Positions 6,255-15,288 of a stretch of 24,837 nt of DNA are shown here, piece after piece. Source of the DNA: an uncultured Garciella sp. (lineage in GTDB: Bacteria; Bacillota; Clostridia; Eubacteriales; Garciellaceae); the NCBI GenBank assembly GCA_900555725.1, contig USMD01000016.1:1-24837 (forward strand). The letters run 5' to 3'. The stretch's first letter is position 1. The number at the start of each line of letters is the position of its first letter. The notes beneath the pieces were generated by a model. It was not told where the DNA came from. It searched no databases and saw only the letters and a program-made list of their open reading frames with translations. Position numbers and translations under genes: made by a program.

Positions 6255-7721
6255 TTATTCTTGTGCTTTTGCCTGATTCCACAACTTGTCCATTTCTTCT
6301 AAGGACATGTCCTCTAAATTTCTATCTAGCTTCTTTGCTTCATCCTCTATATAAGAAAAACGATGAATGAATTTTTCTGTGGTTTGCCCTAAGGCCATTT
6401 CAGGTTGTATTTTTAAAAACCTTGCTACATTTACAATAGAAAAAAATAAATCTCCTAGTTCTTCTACTATTTTATCCTGACTTGATGTAAAATATACCTC
6501 CTGAAACTCCCCGAACTCTTCTTTTACCTTTTTTATTGCATCCTCTATGTTCTCCCAGTCGAACCCTACATCTGCTGCTTTCTTTTGTACCTTATAGGCT
6601 CTCATTAAGGCTGGAAGGGAATTGGGTACGGCTTTTAGTACCTCTGTTTGGGTTTGCATACCCTTTTCTACTTTTTTAAGCTTTTCCCAGTTATTCAATA
6701 CTTCTTCACTAGTTTTGACATCCACATCTCCAAAAATATGTGGATGTCGATATATTAATTTATCACAAATTCCCTTTATCACATCTTCTAAATGAAAATG
6801 GCCATTTTCCTCAGCTATTTGAGAGTGGAATACTACTTGCAGCAAAACATCCCCTAATTCTTCTTCTAAACTTACCATAGACTTTTGATGAATGGCATCT
6901 ATCACTTCATAGGCTTCTTCAATAAAATTTTGCTTTAGACTCTCATGGGTCTGCTGTCTATCCCATGGACAGCCATTTTCTCCCCTTAGGATAGTTACAA
7001 TATCCTGTAGCCGCTTTATTTGTCCCCCCGATAATTGTTCTGTCCTCACAGGAGGAATATATACACTGGTTAAATAATCAATCCAAGGCTGTCGGTCTAA
7101 CTCATATAAAGGAATATGTACTATCTTCTCTTTTCCTTCTACCCCAGCAGCCCTTACCATAAACATCATAGTCTCATCTTTATAATATTCCATAAGTTTT
7201 AATTTTATTTCTGATGCAACCAAGGGACTATAAACCTGGGTAATAATATTCCCTACCTTAGGATCCACTCCTTGGGAAGAAATCTCTAATCCATTCACAA
7301 TTTTTAATCCATGAATCGGATCTATTTTTAAACTATAAATAAGAGTATCTATAAAGCTCATTGCAGGAAAAATTTCTACTTTAACCCCTTGCTCTGGCCC
7401 AAATTTAAGGATTCTTTCTACCGTTTCCTCTGCAACCAGTGGATGCCCTGGTACAGCATATACCACTTCTTTGTTTTTCTTTGCTTTCTCAATGATTTCT
7501 ACAGCAATTTTATGATAAACTTTCTGAAAATCCTCTCCCTCTTCATATGCAGAATCAAAGCTTTCAAAAGCAATCCCCATATCCTTCAAATAAGAAACAT
7601 TGGGATGCTTGAGGGTACGTAAATAAACATGCCGACAATGTTTCATTTTTTCTATGGCACCTAAGGAAATATCCTGGATACTTCCTGGCCCCAATCCTAC
7701 AATGCTAATCTTAACATCCAT
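6255..7721 (-). CDS. mazG: Tetrapyrrole methylase-MazG fusion, nucleoside triphosphate pyrophosphohydrolase (YabN type)
   Basis: A 488-residue fusion of the Bacillus YabN type. Residues 1-225 form a SAM-dependent tetrapyrrole-methylase-like domain (GLGPGS at 9-14, AVPGHPLVAEETVE at about 89-102). Residues 235-480 hold two MazG helices bundles. The first has NGCPWDRQQTHESL, then EEAYE (268-272) and EELGD (287-291), which supply the Mg-binding acidic residues. The second repeats EEFGEFQEV and VEELGDLF. MazG hydrolyses NTPs to NMP and PPi and is thought to clean the nucleotide pool; the methylase-like half has no settled role. The start lies 3 bp from the yabM stop with its AAGGGAG site inside that gene, so translation is probably coupled. 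Confidence 0.94.
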   Translation of the reverse strand: MDVKISIVGLGPGSIQDISLGAIEKMKHCRHVYLRTLKHPNVSYLKDMGIAFESFDSAYEEGEDFQKVYHKIAVEIIEKAKKNKEVVYAVPGHPLVAEETVERILKFGPEQGVKVEIFPAMSFIDTLIYSLKIDPIHGLKIVNGLEISSQGVDPKVGNIITQVYSPLVASEIKLKLMEYYKDETMMFMVRAAGVEGKEKIVHIPLYELDRQPWIDYLTSVYIPPVRTEQLSGGQIKRLQDIVTILRGENGCPWDRQQTHESLKQNFIEEAYEVIDAIHQKSMVSLEEELGDVLLQVVFHSQIAEENGHFHLEDVIKGICDKLIYRHPHIFGDVDVKTSEEVLNNWEKLKKVEKGMQTQTEVLKAVPNSLPALMRAYKVQKKAADVGFDWENIEDAIKKVKEEFGEFQEVYFTSSQDKIVEELGDLFFSIVNVARFLKIQPEMALGQTTEKFIHRFSYIEDEAKKLDRNLEDMSLEEMDKLWNQAKAQE

Positions 7722-7724
7722 AAA

Positions 7725-9332
7725 TTATTTTTTCTCCCTTCTTAAAAAACCAAATTTCTTTAAAATAGGAGTCAGCCTATTTCCTCCAGGAATTACCTCC
7801 ATTTCTTGAACCGTAATCCCTCCAATAAATAGGAGAACTATAAAGTATACAATCGCTCCTAAGCCTATGGATAATAAAGTGGATATGCTATTTCCTAATA
7901 ATCCATGGGTACTATAATAAGTCATTAATACCATTACTCCCATTGCCAAAACTGCAATCACTGGCTTTATGACAGTTTGACCTATACGAATCTTTACCTT
8001 AGTATATTTTTTTACAGATTTATAATTTAAAAAGGATGCAACTGCATAGGCTACAATACTTCCAATGGCCGCCCCTTGTATATTAAGCTGTGGTATGGCA
8101 ACTAAAATATAATTCACAATTACTTTAATAATAGCACCTGCAAGCAAGTTCCTTATGGGTACAATCATTTGATTTAAGCCCTGTAAGATACTTTGTAAAG
8201 TAGCGGTTAACATTACAAAAATAACACTATAAGCTAGTATTGTTAAAATACTTCCCCCATCACTATCCCCAAATAAAAGACTTATAATAGGACCCGATAG
8301 AAGGGAAAGACCTACCGCAGCAGGTAAGGCTACTAATAATACGGAACGAATGCCTAGCTCTACTCTATTTTTTAATTCCTCCCTATCCCTTAGGGCAATG
8401 GCTTCTGAAATAGCTGGTACTAGACTGGCAGATAATGCAGTGCTCAAGGCCAAAGGAACATTTACTAGAGTTTGGGCCTTTTGGGTCATTTGACCAAAGA
8501 GAGCTGCAGATTCATTCATGGTAAACCCTGCCTGGGCTAATCTTGCAGGTACCATACTGGTATCTATAATTCCCATTAAAGAAGTTACCGTAGCAGAGAT
8601 ACAAGCTGGTATAGAGATTGCCAATAATCTTCTTAAAATCAACTGGGTAGATTCTCTTCTCCCTTTAGGAGACCGATCAATTCTTCTGTGAATATTTTTT
8701 TTATTTAATAAATAAAGAGAAATTAAAAAGGCACTTCCAACCATGGCCCCTGCCGTCGCTCCAAAGGATGCTCCTCCAGCGGCTTCAGGAATTCCATAAA
8801 GATTTACCAATAAGATAGATAAGCCTAATCCTCCAATCACTCTACCAATGGATTCTATAATTTGAGATACTGCCGTAGGAGTCATAACTTGTAATCCTTG
8901 AAAATATCCTCTAAATGCTGACATTAAGGAAACAAAAAAAGGTGCAAAGGAAATTCCAATCAGTGCATAATAGGCATCTGGATGCCAATTTAATACATGG
9001 ATGATTACGTTTCTAAGGACGTATAATAAAAAAGATGAAACCCCCCCAATAATGATTAAAAGCACAAGGGAAATCTTAAAGATCCTGTGGGCTTCCCTAT
9101 AATTTCCTAAGGCTGCCCTTTCTGAAACCAATTTAGAGATAGCCAATGGCAATCCAATTACCGAAATAGATAGAAAAAAATTATAAATAGGATAAGGATA
9201 AGCATATAATCCTAAGCCAATATCCCCGATAATATGGGATAAAGGAATCTTAAAAAAAATGCCTAAAAATTTTGCTAAGATTGCTCCCACACTTAATATG
9301 GCAGCCCCCTTTAAATATGAATTTTTACTCAT
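7725..9332 (-). CDS. SpoVB/YabM family polysaccharide flippase (MOP superfamily)
   Basis: A 535-residue membrane protein with about 14 hydrophobic segments along its whole length and no large soluble domain. The start (LKGAAILSVGAILAKFLGIFFKIPL) and the LGLYAYPYPIYNFFLSIS region are typical of the SpoVB/YabM branch, related to the lipid II flippase MurJ. Members move lipid-linked cell-wall precursors across the membrane; SpoVB itself acts in cortex synthesis. Position between spoVT and mazG makes it the positional equivalent of Bacillus yabM; annotation pipelines often call it SpoVB. The ATG has a GGAGG site. A spoVT terminator upstream implies its own promoter; a minus-strand TATAAT near 9435 is the only candidate seen. 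Confidence 0.9.
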   Translation of the reverse strand: MSKNSYLKGAAILSVGAILAKFLGIFFKIPLSHIIGDIGLGLYAYPYPIYNFFLSISVIGLPLAISKLVSERAALGNYREAHRIFKISLVLLIIIGGVSSFLLYVLRNVIIHVLNWHPDAYYALIGISFAPFFVSLMSAFRGYFQGLQVMTPTAVSQIIESIGRVIGGLGLSILLVNLYGIPEAAGGASFGATAGAMVGSAFLISLYLLNKKNIHRRIDRSPKGRRESTQLILRRLLAISIPACISATVTSLMGIIDTSMVPARLAQAGFTMNESAALFGQMTQKAQTLVNVPLALSTALSASLVPAISEAIALRDREELKNRVELGIRSVLLVALPAAVGLSLLSGPIISLLFGDSDGGSILTILAYSVIFVMLTATLQSILQGLNQMIVPIRNLLAGAIIKVIVNYILVAIPQLNIQGAAIGSIVAYAVASFLNYKSVKKYTKVKIRIGQTVIKPVIAVLAMGVMVLMTYYSTHGLLGNSISTLLSIGLGAIVYFIVLLFIGGITVQEMEVIPGGNRLTPILKKFGFLRREKK

Positions 9333-9461
9333 CTATCTTTACCTCCTACCATATAATACATTCTTACGATAGATAATTACTGCTCATTCATTCTATTAGT
9401 AAATTCCAGTTTTCTAATATTCCAACGCCTATTATATCAGAAATATTGTGGGAAACGAAAT

Positions 9462-9503
9462 GCTAAAAAAAATAAAGTAGAACCCTATCGGGAAACTACT
9501 TTA
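9462..9503 (-). terminator. Rho-independent terminator of spoVT
   Basis: TAAAGTAG (9473-9480) pairs with CTACTTTA (9496-9503), and an inner CCC/GGG pairs around TATC. On the minus strand the stem runs into a long T-rich tract (A-rich 9464-9472). It lies 27 bp past the spoVT stop. Confidence 0.85.
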
Positions 9504-9529
9504 CCTTATAAATGTTATCTTGTTCCTGT

Positions 9530-10078
9530 CTATGGTTCCATTTGTTTTCCTAGAAAATTAGCTGCTGTTTCTGCAAGCTTCATCTCTATCTCTCCCATTG
9601 CATTGTCCTCTTTGGATAGGAGAATAACAGCTCCAATAGCATCACCTTGGGAAACAATAGGAGCAATCACCTGTGATGCATAAGGGGATGGTCCATTCTG
9701 AGTCTCTATAATATTAAGGGTATTATCATTATCTTTTAAATTCCTAATTTTCTTATTTTCTATTACCTGTTCTAATTCTTTGCTAATTTTTTTCCCCATG
9801 TATTCTTTTTTAGATGCTCCAGTTACTACGATAATATTATCCTTATCAGAAATACAAGTAATATGTCCAATAGATTGTTGCAACGCTTCTGCATATTCCT
9901 TTGCAAAATCATTTAATTCTCCAATAGGTGAATATTTTTTTAAAATAACCTCATCTTCGCGATCCGTATAAATTTCAAGAGGATCTCCCTCACGAATACG
10001 CATAGTACGTCTTATTTCCTTTGGAATTACTACTCTCCCTAAATCATCGATACGTCTTACAATCCCCGTAGCTTTCAT
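9530..10078 (-). CDS. spoVT: Stage V sporulation protein T, AbrB-family regulator
   Basis: A 182-residue transcription regulator of late forespore genes. Residues 1-50 are the swapped-hairpin AbrB DNA-binding domain (MKATGIVRRIDDLGRVVIPK, then RRTMRIREGDPLEIY). The remainder is a GAF-like domain (about 60-180) with ISDKDNIIVVTGA and VIAPIVSQGDAIGAVILLS. Both parts and the length match Bacillus SpoVT, which tunes sigma-G-dependent transcription and spore germination behaviour. The start has an AGAAGGAGG site. A sigma-G-like promoter lies 46 bp upstream and a terminator just downstream, so the gene can be transcribed alone late in the forespore. Confidence 0.97.
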   Translation of the reverse strand: MKATGIVRRIDDLGRVVIPKEIRRTMRIREGDPLEIYTDREDEVILKKYSPIGELNDFAKEYAEALQQSIGHITCISDKDNIIVVTGASKKEYMGKKISKELEQVIENKKIRNLKDNDNTLNIIETQNGPSPYASQVIAPIVSQGDAIGAVILLSKEDNAMGEIEMKLAETAANFLGKQMEP

Positions 10079-10123
10079 TTATTATTTTCCTCCTTCTGTG
10101 TTCTTTTAATTTTGAGTCAAAAT

Positions 10124-10154
10124 TAGTATTTATCTATTTTGTCAAATTTATACA
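10124..10154 (-). promoter_or_regulatory. Sigma-G-type promoter of spoVT
   Basis: On the minus strand TGTATA (10149-10154), 18 bases, then AATACTA (10124-10130) fits the forespore pattern TGaATA-N17/18-CATAcTA at 11 of 13 positions. spoVT is a sigma-G gene in Bacillus. A TTGACA is also present here but lacks a -10 box at normal spacing. Confidence 0.6.
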
Positions 10155-10175
10155 CAAAAGGAAAAATGATTTAGA

Positions 10176-11180
10176 CTAAAGTTTTTCTGGATAAGTTTTT
10201 ATTCCTACTTCTTCCCTTTTCTGGCTTACATAATTTTGATACTTTTCATTTTGAGCATTAGATAGTAGTGCTTGTTGAATACTATTTTTTACCTTATCAA
10301 AGGATTGTACTGGTTTCTTATTTTTATCTTCCACTTTAATCACATGGAATCCATAGCTAGACTGCACCACATCACTGACCTTTCCAGGTTCTAGGGCAAA
10401 GGCTGCCTTAGAAAATTCCGGTATCATATCTGCATAGGTAAATTCTCCTAGATCTGCTGCTTCACTAATTCCTTCTTTCCCTTTATATTCTTTCATTAAG
10501 GCATCAAAATCTTCTCCATTTTTTGCCTTTTTAGCAATTTCTTCTGCTAGTTTTTTGTGATCTGCGTCAGCAAGAATATGTTTTGCTGATACCGTACTTT
10601 GGTCGTATTGCTTTTTATTTTTTTCATAATACTCTTTTATTTCTTGATCAGATACCTTAACATCCTTTACTACCTTTTCTTGTAATCCCTGGGCATATTG
10701 GCTATCCACAAAGAAATTATTTAAATATTGATTAAATTCTTCTGTAGTAATCCCATTCTTTTTCAATATCGCATTATATGCCTCTTCTCCACCTAAAGCT
10801 TTTTGATAGGACTCTTTAAACTTTTTTACCTGTTGGGAAATATTTTTTTTATCTGTATCTACTTTGATTTTTTCCTTCTTTCCCAATTCTACAGTCAGCT
10901 GATCATTGGAAAAATATTCTAGGAATTGTTTTTTTGCTTGGTTTAATTTTTCCCCTGTAGGAAATTCTTGTCCGTACATCGCCTTAGAAATCATTTCATT
11001 CAATGCAAAATAGCAATTAAATTCCTGCTTTGTGTATTCCTCTTTTCCTACTTTTGTAACCACTTGATTTTTCTTTGCCTCTGGAGTCTTTTGAACTAAA
11101 TTACATCCAGAGAACACACCAAGTAGAATGAATACAATAATCACTAAAATGCTCCTTTTGAAACCATGTTTTTTAAACAA
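10176..11180 (-). CDS. PrsA/SurA-type foldase lipoprotein with parvulin domain
   Basis: A 334-residue extracytoplasmic peptidyl-prolyl isomerase. The signal peptide ends in lipobox FSGC with Cys26. A charged helical N-terminal chaperone region (about 35-190) is followed by a parvulin (PpiC) domain at about 197-287, with SAKHILADADH, ADLGEFTYADMIPEFSKAAF and YGFHVIKVED. PrsA-type proteins help exported proteins fold between membrane and wall. Start choice: the frame opens at GTG 11189, but the GAGGAG site directly abuts that codon, whereas TTG 11180 lies about 8 bases after it, so TTG is preferred. It follows mfd closely (35 bp or less). It is absent from this place in Bacillus. prsA is the likely but not proven name. 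Confidence 0.9.
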   Translation of the reverse strand: MFKKHGFKRSILVIIVFILLGVFSGCNLVQKTPEAKKNQVVTKVGKEEYTKQEFNCYFALNEMISKAMYGQEFPTGEKLNQAKKQFLEYFSNDQLTVELGKKEKIKVDTDKKNISQQVKKFKESYQKALGGEEAYNAILKKNGITTEEFNQYLNNFFVDSQYAQGLQEKVVKDVKVSDQEIKEYYEKNKKQYDQSTVSAKHILADADHKKLAEEIAKKAKNGEDFDALMKEYKGKEGISEAADLGEFTYADMIPEFSKAAFALEPGKVSDVVQSSYGFHVIKVEDKNKKPVQSFDKVKNSIQQALLSNAQNEKYQNYVSQKREEVGIKTYPEKL

Positions 11181-11215
11181 ATCTTTCACTCCTCTGTGTC
11201 GACTTATACAAACTA

Positions 11216-14200
11216 TTATAACTTATCCTCATCTACTTTCAAAATTTTAATCTCCTCTAGAACTTCTTTGATCTCCTTTAATTGATGATCCACCGATTTA
11301 GATAGCTTAATTGCTATATAGGGCTCATCGCTGGCATTGATCATGATTTTTCGTCCGTATTTTTTCACCAGTTTTCCAATTATTTTCATATCCACAAAGT
11401 CATTTTTATTCATATATAAATAGACCATATTCTTTTTCTGGAGAATGGTATGAAAGTTTAGTTGTTGGGCTAGGGATTTCAAATAAGAAATCATCAAAAG
11501 ATTATTTACAGAAATGGGAATATCCCCAAATCGATCTTCCAGCTCCTCCTGTAAATCATATAGCTCCTCTATCCCATCGATTCCTACCATTTTTTTATAC
11601 ATTTGGATTCTCTGGCTCTCCTTTGGGATATACCACTTAGGAATAAAGGCATCTATCTGTAACTCTACCGATGTTTCCCTTTTCACTTCTTGGGGTAACC
11701 CTTTCATTTTTCTAACGGTTTCTTCTAGCAGCTTACAATACAGATCATAGCCAATAGCAGCCATATGACCATGTTGTTCTCCTCCTAAAAGATTTCCTGC
11801 CCCTCGGATTTCCAAATCCCTCATAGCGATTTTAAATCCAGATCCAAACTCTGTAAATTCTTTAATTGCTTGAAGTCTTTTTTCTGCTACTTCCGTAAGA
11901 ACCTTATCCCTTTCATAGGTAATATAGGCATAGGCCAAACGATTGGATCTTCCTACCCTACCTCGTAATTGATAAAGTTGAGAAAGCCCCATTCTATCAG
12001 CATTGGTAATGATAATGGTATTGACATTGGGCATATCCATGCCAGTTTCAATGATAGTAGTACATACTAATACATCATATTGCTCATCCATAAAGTCCAT
12101 CATAGTTTTTTCCAATTTATGTTCAGTCATCTGTCCATGAGCTACAGCAATGCGGGCTTCTGGTACTAAATTTCTTAAATTATGGGCAGCCCGATCAATG
12201 TCTTCTATCCTATTATAGACATAATAAATCTGCCCTCCTCTATCGATTTCCCTTAAGATACTATCCCGTATCAAGGGCTCGTTATACTCCATTACATAGG
12301 TTTGCACAGGGTATCTCTCCTCTGGGGGATGTTCAATAACACTCATATCTCGAATCCCTACTAGAGACATATGCAGAGTACGGGGAATAGGGGTGGCACT
12401 TAAGGTAAGGACATCCACACTTTTCTTCCAGTTTTTTAACTTTTCCTTATGCTTTACTCCAAAACGCTGTTCTTCATCAATGATCAATAGTCCTAAATCC
12501 TTAAACTGAATATCCCTTTGGACAATACGATGCGTTCCCACTACAATATCTACCATACCGGTTTTAATATCTTTTACTGTCTGCCGTTGCTGAGCCCTTG
12601 TTTGAAAACGACTTAAGATACTGATAGAAATAGGAAATCCAGAAAATCGCTCCACCATATTATTATAATGCTGTTGAGCTAGGATCGTAGTAGGTACCAA
12701 AATTGCTACCTGTTTTCCATCCATAACTGCCTTAAAGGCGGCTCGAAGAGCTACTTCAGTCTTTCCATAGCCTACGTCACCACATAAAAGTCGGTCCATG
12801 GCAATGGGAGACTCCATATCTTTTTTGATCTCCTCAATGGTCTGAAGCTGATCCGGGGTTTCCTCATAGGGAAAATTTTCTTCAAATTGTCTTTGCCACG
12901 GAGTATCCTTAGAAAAGGAATAACCCCTTATAGCTTGTCTTTGGGCATAGAGATTTAAAAGCTCTTCTGTCATATCTTCAATGGCTTTTTGTACTTTATT
13001 TTTCGCCTTTCTCCATTCACTTCCACCAAGTTTATTCAATTTCGGTGCTTTATTTTCTGCTCCAATATAAGGCTGTATCAAGTCCATTTGATCGGTGGGA
13101 ACATATAGTTTATCCCCATTGGCATACTTAATATTTAAATAATCCTTAGAGATTCCTTCTACTTCAATTTTCTCTAATCCTAAATAAATACCAATCCCAT
13201 AGGTTTCATGTACCACATAATCCCCTATATTGAGATCCACAAAGGACTCTATCTTCCTTTTTCTTTTCCTTTTTGCCTTTGGGACCTTCTTTTGCCTTTG
13301 GGAAAAGATCTCTTCCTCGCTGACAATTGCTACCTTGATCTCTGGATATTCTAACCCTTTACTTAGATAACCTGGTAATAACAGAATTTCTCCTGGCTTT
13401 ATCTCGGTATGAAAATCTTCATGAAAACTAGCAATCATATCAAAATCCTGTAGATTCTTTATCAGTTGTCGTGCCCGTTTTTCCTCCCTCGATAAGATTA
13501 CAATAGAATAATCCCTCTTTTTCCATTGTTTTATTTCTTCAGCCAAAAGATCCAATTTCCCATGAAAGGGATGCATCATTCGGCTAGGAAAAGATAAGAT
13601 CAATTTAGGAGTAAAAGCATCACTTCTGCTTAGCAAAGCTTGAAAAATACAAAGATTTTTCATGGACATTCTTTTGGTTAAATCTTCATAGGAAAAGAAA
13701 ATACCGAACTGATTAGGAAGGACTTCTCCATTTTCTAATAGCCCCTTAAAATCCTCTTTCCCTTCTAATAAAAAGGTGTCATATCTTTCCTTTAGCCGCT
13801 GGGGCTGATCTAAAAATAAAAGGGCATCCGCTGGAAAATAATCTATAAAACTAACAAAATCATCTTTCATGCAGGGCAAAAAGATTTCCCAATTGTCACT
13901 TTGCCCTTGCTGCATCAGCTCCAATTTACTTTCTAAATTTGTCTGCACCTTGTCAGCAAAATCTTCTTTTCCCTTATTTCTTTGGTTCTTAATATATTTC
14001 TCAGCTTCCTTTTTGAATTGGTTCAAAGCTTGGTCTTTCATCTCTTTTGAAAACAATAGTTCTTTCGTTGGAAATATTTCTAGCTCCTGATATTTTTCTA
14101 TAGAGCGCTGACTGGTCACATCAAAACTTCTTATGGAATCTATTTCATCATCAAAAAACTCAATTCTATAGGGATTCTCCTCAATCATTGGATAAAGATC

Positions 14201-14746
14201 CACAATTCCTCCCCTAATATTGTATTGTCCAGGACTTTCTACCTCATCTACCCTTTCATAACCACAATCTATTAGGATGTTTTGCAATTCCTGGATTTCA
14301 ATTCTTTGACCCACTTGAAGAATATGCCAATGTTCTTGAAACCCTTCTCTTTGTTGGATCTTTTTCATAACGGCCTCGATAGAAGCCACAATGACCACTC
14401 TATCTTCTTTTATTAGCTTTTTTAAGACCCGTAGCCTCTCTATGGATACTTCCCTACTATAGGCCTCTACAAAATAATAGGAAATGGACTCTGCAGGAAA
14501 ATATAATACTCGTTCTCCTAAAAAAAACTTTAAATCTTCGTAAAGTCTCTTTGCCTGCATATCATTATAAGTAATCACTAGTGCTTTTTTTGCTATATCT
14601 TCTACCATGCCATAAATCACATGGGCCCTAGAAGTCTCTCCCATTTCGTGTAAAACAATGGGACTTTTCCCTTGTCTTAGGGCTTCTTTCCCTAGGTTAT
14701 AGGCAGGTATTTTATGAAGCATTTGTAAAAATATTGATTCTTCCAC
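11216..14746 (-). CDS. mfd: Transcription-repair coupling factor Mfd
   Basis: A 1176-residue ATP-driven translocase that removes RNA polymerase stalled at DNA damage and recruits UvrA. In order (numbered from the longest start) are the UvrB-like N-terminal module with RGGIVDLYP, a lysine-rich linker, the RNA-polymerase-interacting domain at about 500-570 (GDYVVHETYGIGIYLGLE), the RecG-like helicase with Walker A GDVGYGKTE (about 655-665), DEEQRFG, SATPIPRT and QLRGRVGR, and the C-terminal UvrA-mimic region after RGAGNLLGGEQHG. Length equals Bacillus Mfd. The frame opens at GTG 14755, but the AAAGGGTGG site overlaps it; GTG 14746 is 5 bases after GGTGG and is preferred. Every helicase motif looks intact. 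Confidence 0.96.
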   Translation of the reverse strand: MEESIFLQMLHKIPAYNLGKEALRQGKSPIVLHEMGETSRAHVIYGMVEDIAKKALVITYNDMQAKRLYEDLKFFLGERVLYFPAESISYYFVEAYSREVSIERLRVLKKLIKEDRVVIVASIEAVMKKIQQREGFQEHWHILQVGQRIEIQELQNILIDCGYERVDEVESPGQYNIRGGIVDLYPMIEENPYRIEFFDDEIDSIRSFDVTSQRSIEKYQELEIFPTKELLFSKEMKDQALNQFKKEAEKYIKNQRNKGKEDFADKVQTNLESKLELMQQGQSDNWEIFLPCMKDDFVSFIDYFPADALLFLDQPQRLKERYDTFLLEGKEDFKGLLENGEVLPNQFGIFFSYEDLTKRMSMKNLCIFQALLSRSDAFTPKLILSFPSRMMHPFHGKLDLLAEEIKQWKKRDYSIVILSREEKRARQLIKNLQDFDMIASFHEDFHTEIKPGEILLLPGYLSKGLEYPEIKVAIVSEEEIFSQRQKKVPKAKRKRKRKIESFVDLNIGDYVVHETYGIGIYLGLEKIEVEGISKDYLNIKYANGDKLYVPTDQMDLIQPYIGAENKAPKLNKLGGSEWRKAKNKVQKAIEDMTEELLNLYAQRQAIRGYSFSKDTPWQRQFEENFPYEETPDQLQTIEEIKKDMESPIAMDRLLCGDVGYGKTEVALRAAFKAVMDGKQVAILVPTTILAQQHYNNMVERFSGFPISISILSRFQTRAQQRQTVKDIKTGMVDIVVGTHRIVQRDIQFKDLGLLIIDEEQRFGVKHKEKLKNWKKSVDVLTLSATPIPRTLHMSLVGIRDMSVIEHPPEERYPVQTYVMEYNEPLIRDSILREIDRGGQIYYVYNRIEDIDRAAHNLRNLVPEARIAVAHGQMTEHKLEKTMMDFMDEQYDVLVCTTIIETGMDMPNVNTIIITNADRMGLSQLYQLRGRVGRSNRLAYAYITYERDKVLTEVAEKRLQAIKEFTEFGSGFKIAMRDLEIRGAGNLLGGEQHGHMAAIGYDLYCKLLEETVRKMKGLPQEVKRETSVELQIDAFIPKWYIPKESQRIQMYKKMVGIDGIEELYDLQEELEDRFGDIPISVNNLLMISYLKSLAQQLNFHTILQKKNMVYLYMNKNDFVDMKIIGKLVKKYGRKIMINASDEPYIAIKLSKSVDHQLKEIKEVLEEIKILKVDEDKL

Positions 14747-14773
14747 TTCTACCACCCTTTATAAATAGCTATA

Positions 14774-14795
14774 GCCCAGGTTTCCTTCCCTGGGC
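14774..14795. repeat. Hairpin between the PrsW-like gene and mfd
   Basis: GCCCAGG (14774-14780) pairs with CCTGGGC (14789-14795) around an 8-base loop. It lacks a T-tract on either strand, so it is not a standard terminator. It ends about 27 bp before the mfd start and could affect mfd expression or mRNA stability. Confidence 0.6.
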
Positions 14796-14818
14796 AGCGT
14801 TTCTTATATCTATTATAA

Positions 14819-15199
14819 CTAACGTGTAACAAAATAGTTCCATAGACTATGAACAATTCCTACTATTACTATACCTAAGAAAAGCTTTCTTGTCCATAGA
14901 TATAAATAATAGGTCATCATTCCAAAAATACTATGACTGATAATACTAATCACAGCAGCTAACCAAGCAGCATTTTCATTTTTGGTATATGCCCAATCAT
15001 ATAAAGCCTCTATCATCCCAAATATCAAATGAACTCCTACGAGATTTCCCCCTATCAAAAATGCTGTTAGAGTTTTGGAAATTTCCTCTATAAAGGGCAC
15101 AAAAAATACAATGGATTTCTCTCCTTGCCACTTAAAAAGTAATCCATTTAGACCATATGCAATCAAGGCAGTTATCATTCCACAAATTAATTCTATCAT
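14819..15199 (-). CDS. Small PrsW-like intramembrane protease homologue
   Basis: A 126-residue membrane protein with four hydrophobic segments (about 4-22, 30-50, 79-100, 107-124). Polar motifs inside them match the PrsW family pattern: EEISK (38-42, EExxK), FGMIE (60-64, FGxxE), HSIFG (His89) and HSLWN (117-121). In Bacillus, PrsW makes the first cut in the anti-sigma factor RsiW. PrsW is near 220 residues, so this is a minimal version that keeps the proposed catalytic Glu and His residues. It occupies the pth-mfd interval where Bacillus has fin (yabK), an anti-sigma-F gene, and shows no resemblance to Fin. Its substrate is unknown. The start is ATG 15199 with only a weak AAAGGAAA site. Confidence 0.7.
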   Translation of the reverse strand: MIELICGMITALIAYGLNGLLFKWQGEKSIVFFVPFIEEISKTLTAFLIGGNLVGVHLIFGMIEALYDWAYTKNENAAWLAAVISIISHSIFGMMTYYLYLWTRKLFLGIVIVGIVHSLWNYFVTR

Positions 15200-15252
15200 A
15201 TATTTTTTCCTTTAGGATAAATAATTCCTTCTATAGATAATTTAGACAAGAG

Positions 15253-15282
15253 GAATGAAAAAAATACACTAAATTTTCATTC
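15253..15282. repeat. Inverted repeat downstream of pth
   Basis: GAATGAAAA (15253-15261) pairs with TTTTCATTC (15274-15282), 7 bp past the pth stop. There is no T run after it on the minus strand, so it is a weak candidate for 3-prime processing or partial termination. Confidence 0.45.
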
Positions 15283-15288
15283 ATAGTT

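Noticed and set aside
6134..6370. 78-codon plus-strand open frame that begins in the hup-mazG spacer
   Set aside because: It runs into the mazG 3-prime end, has no ribosome binding site and no family resemblance.
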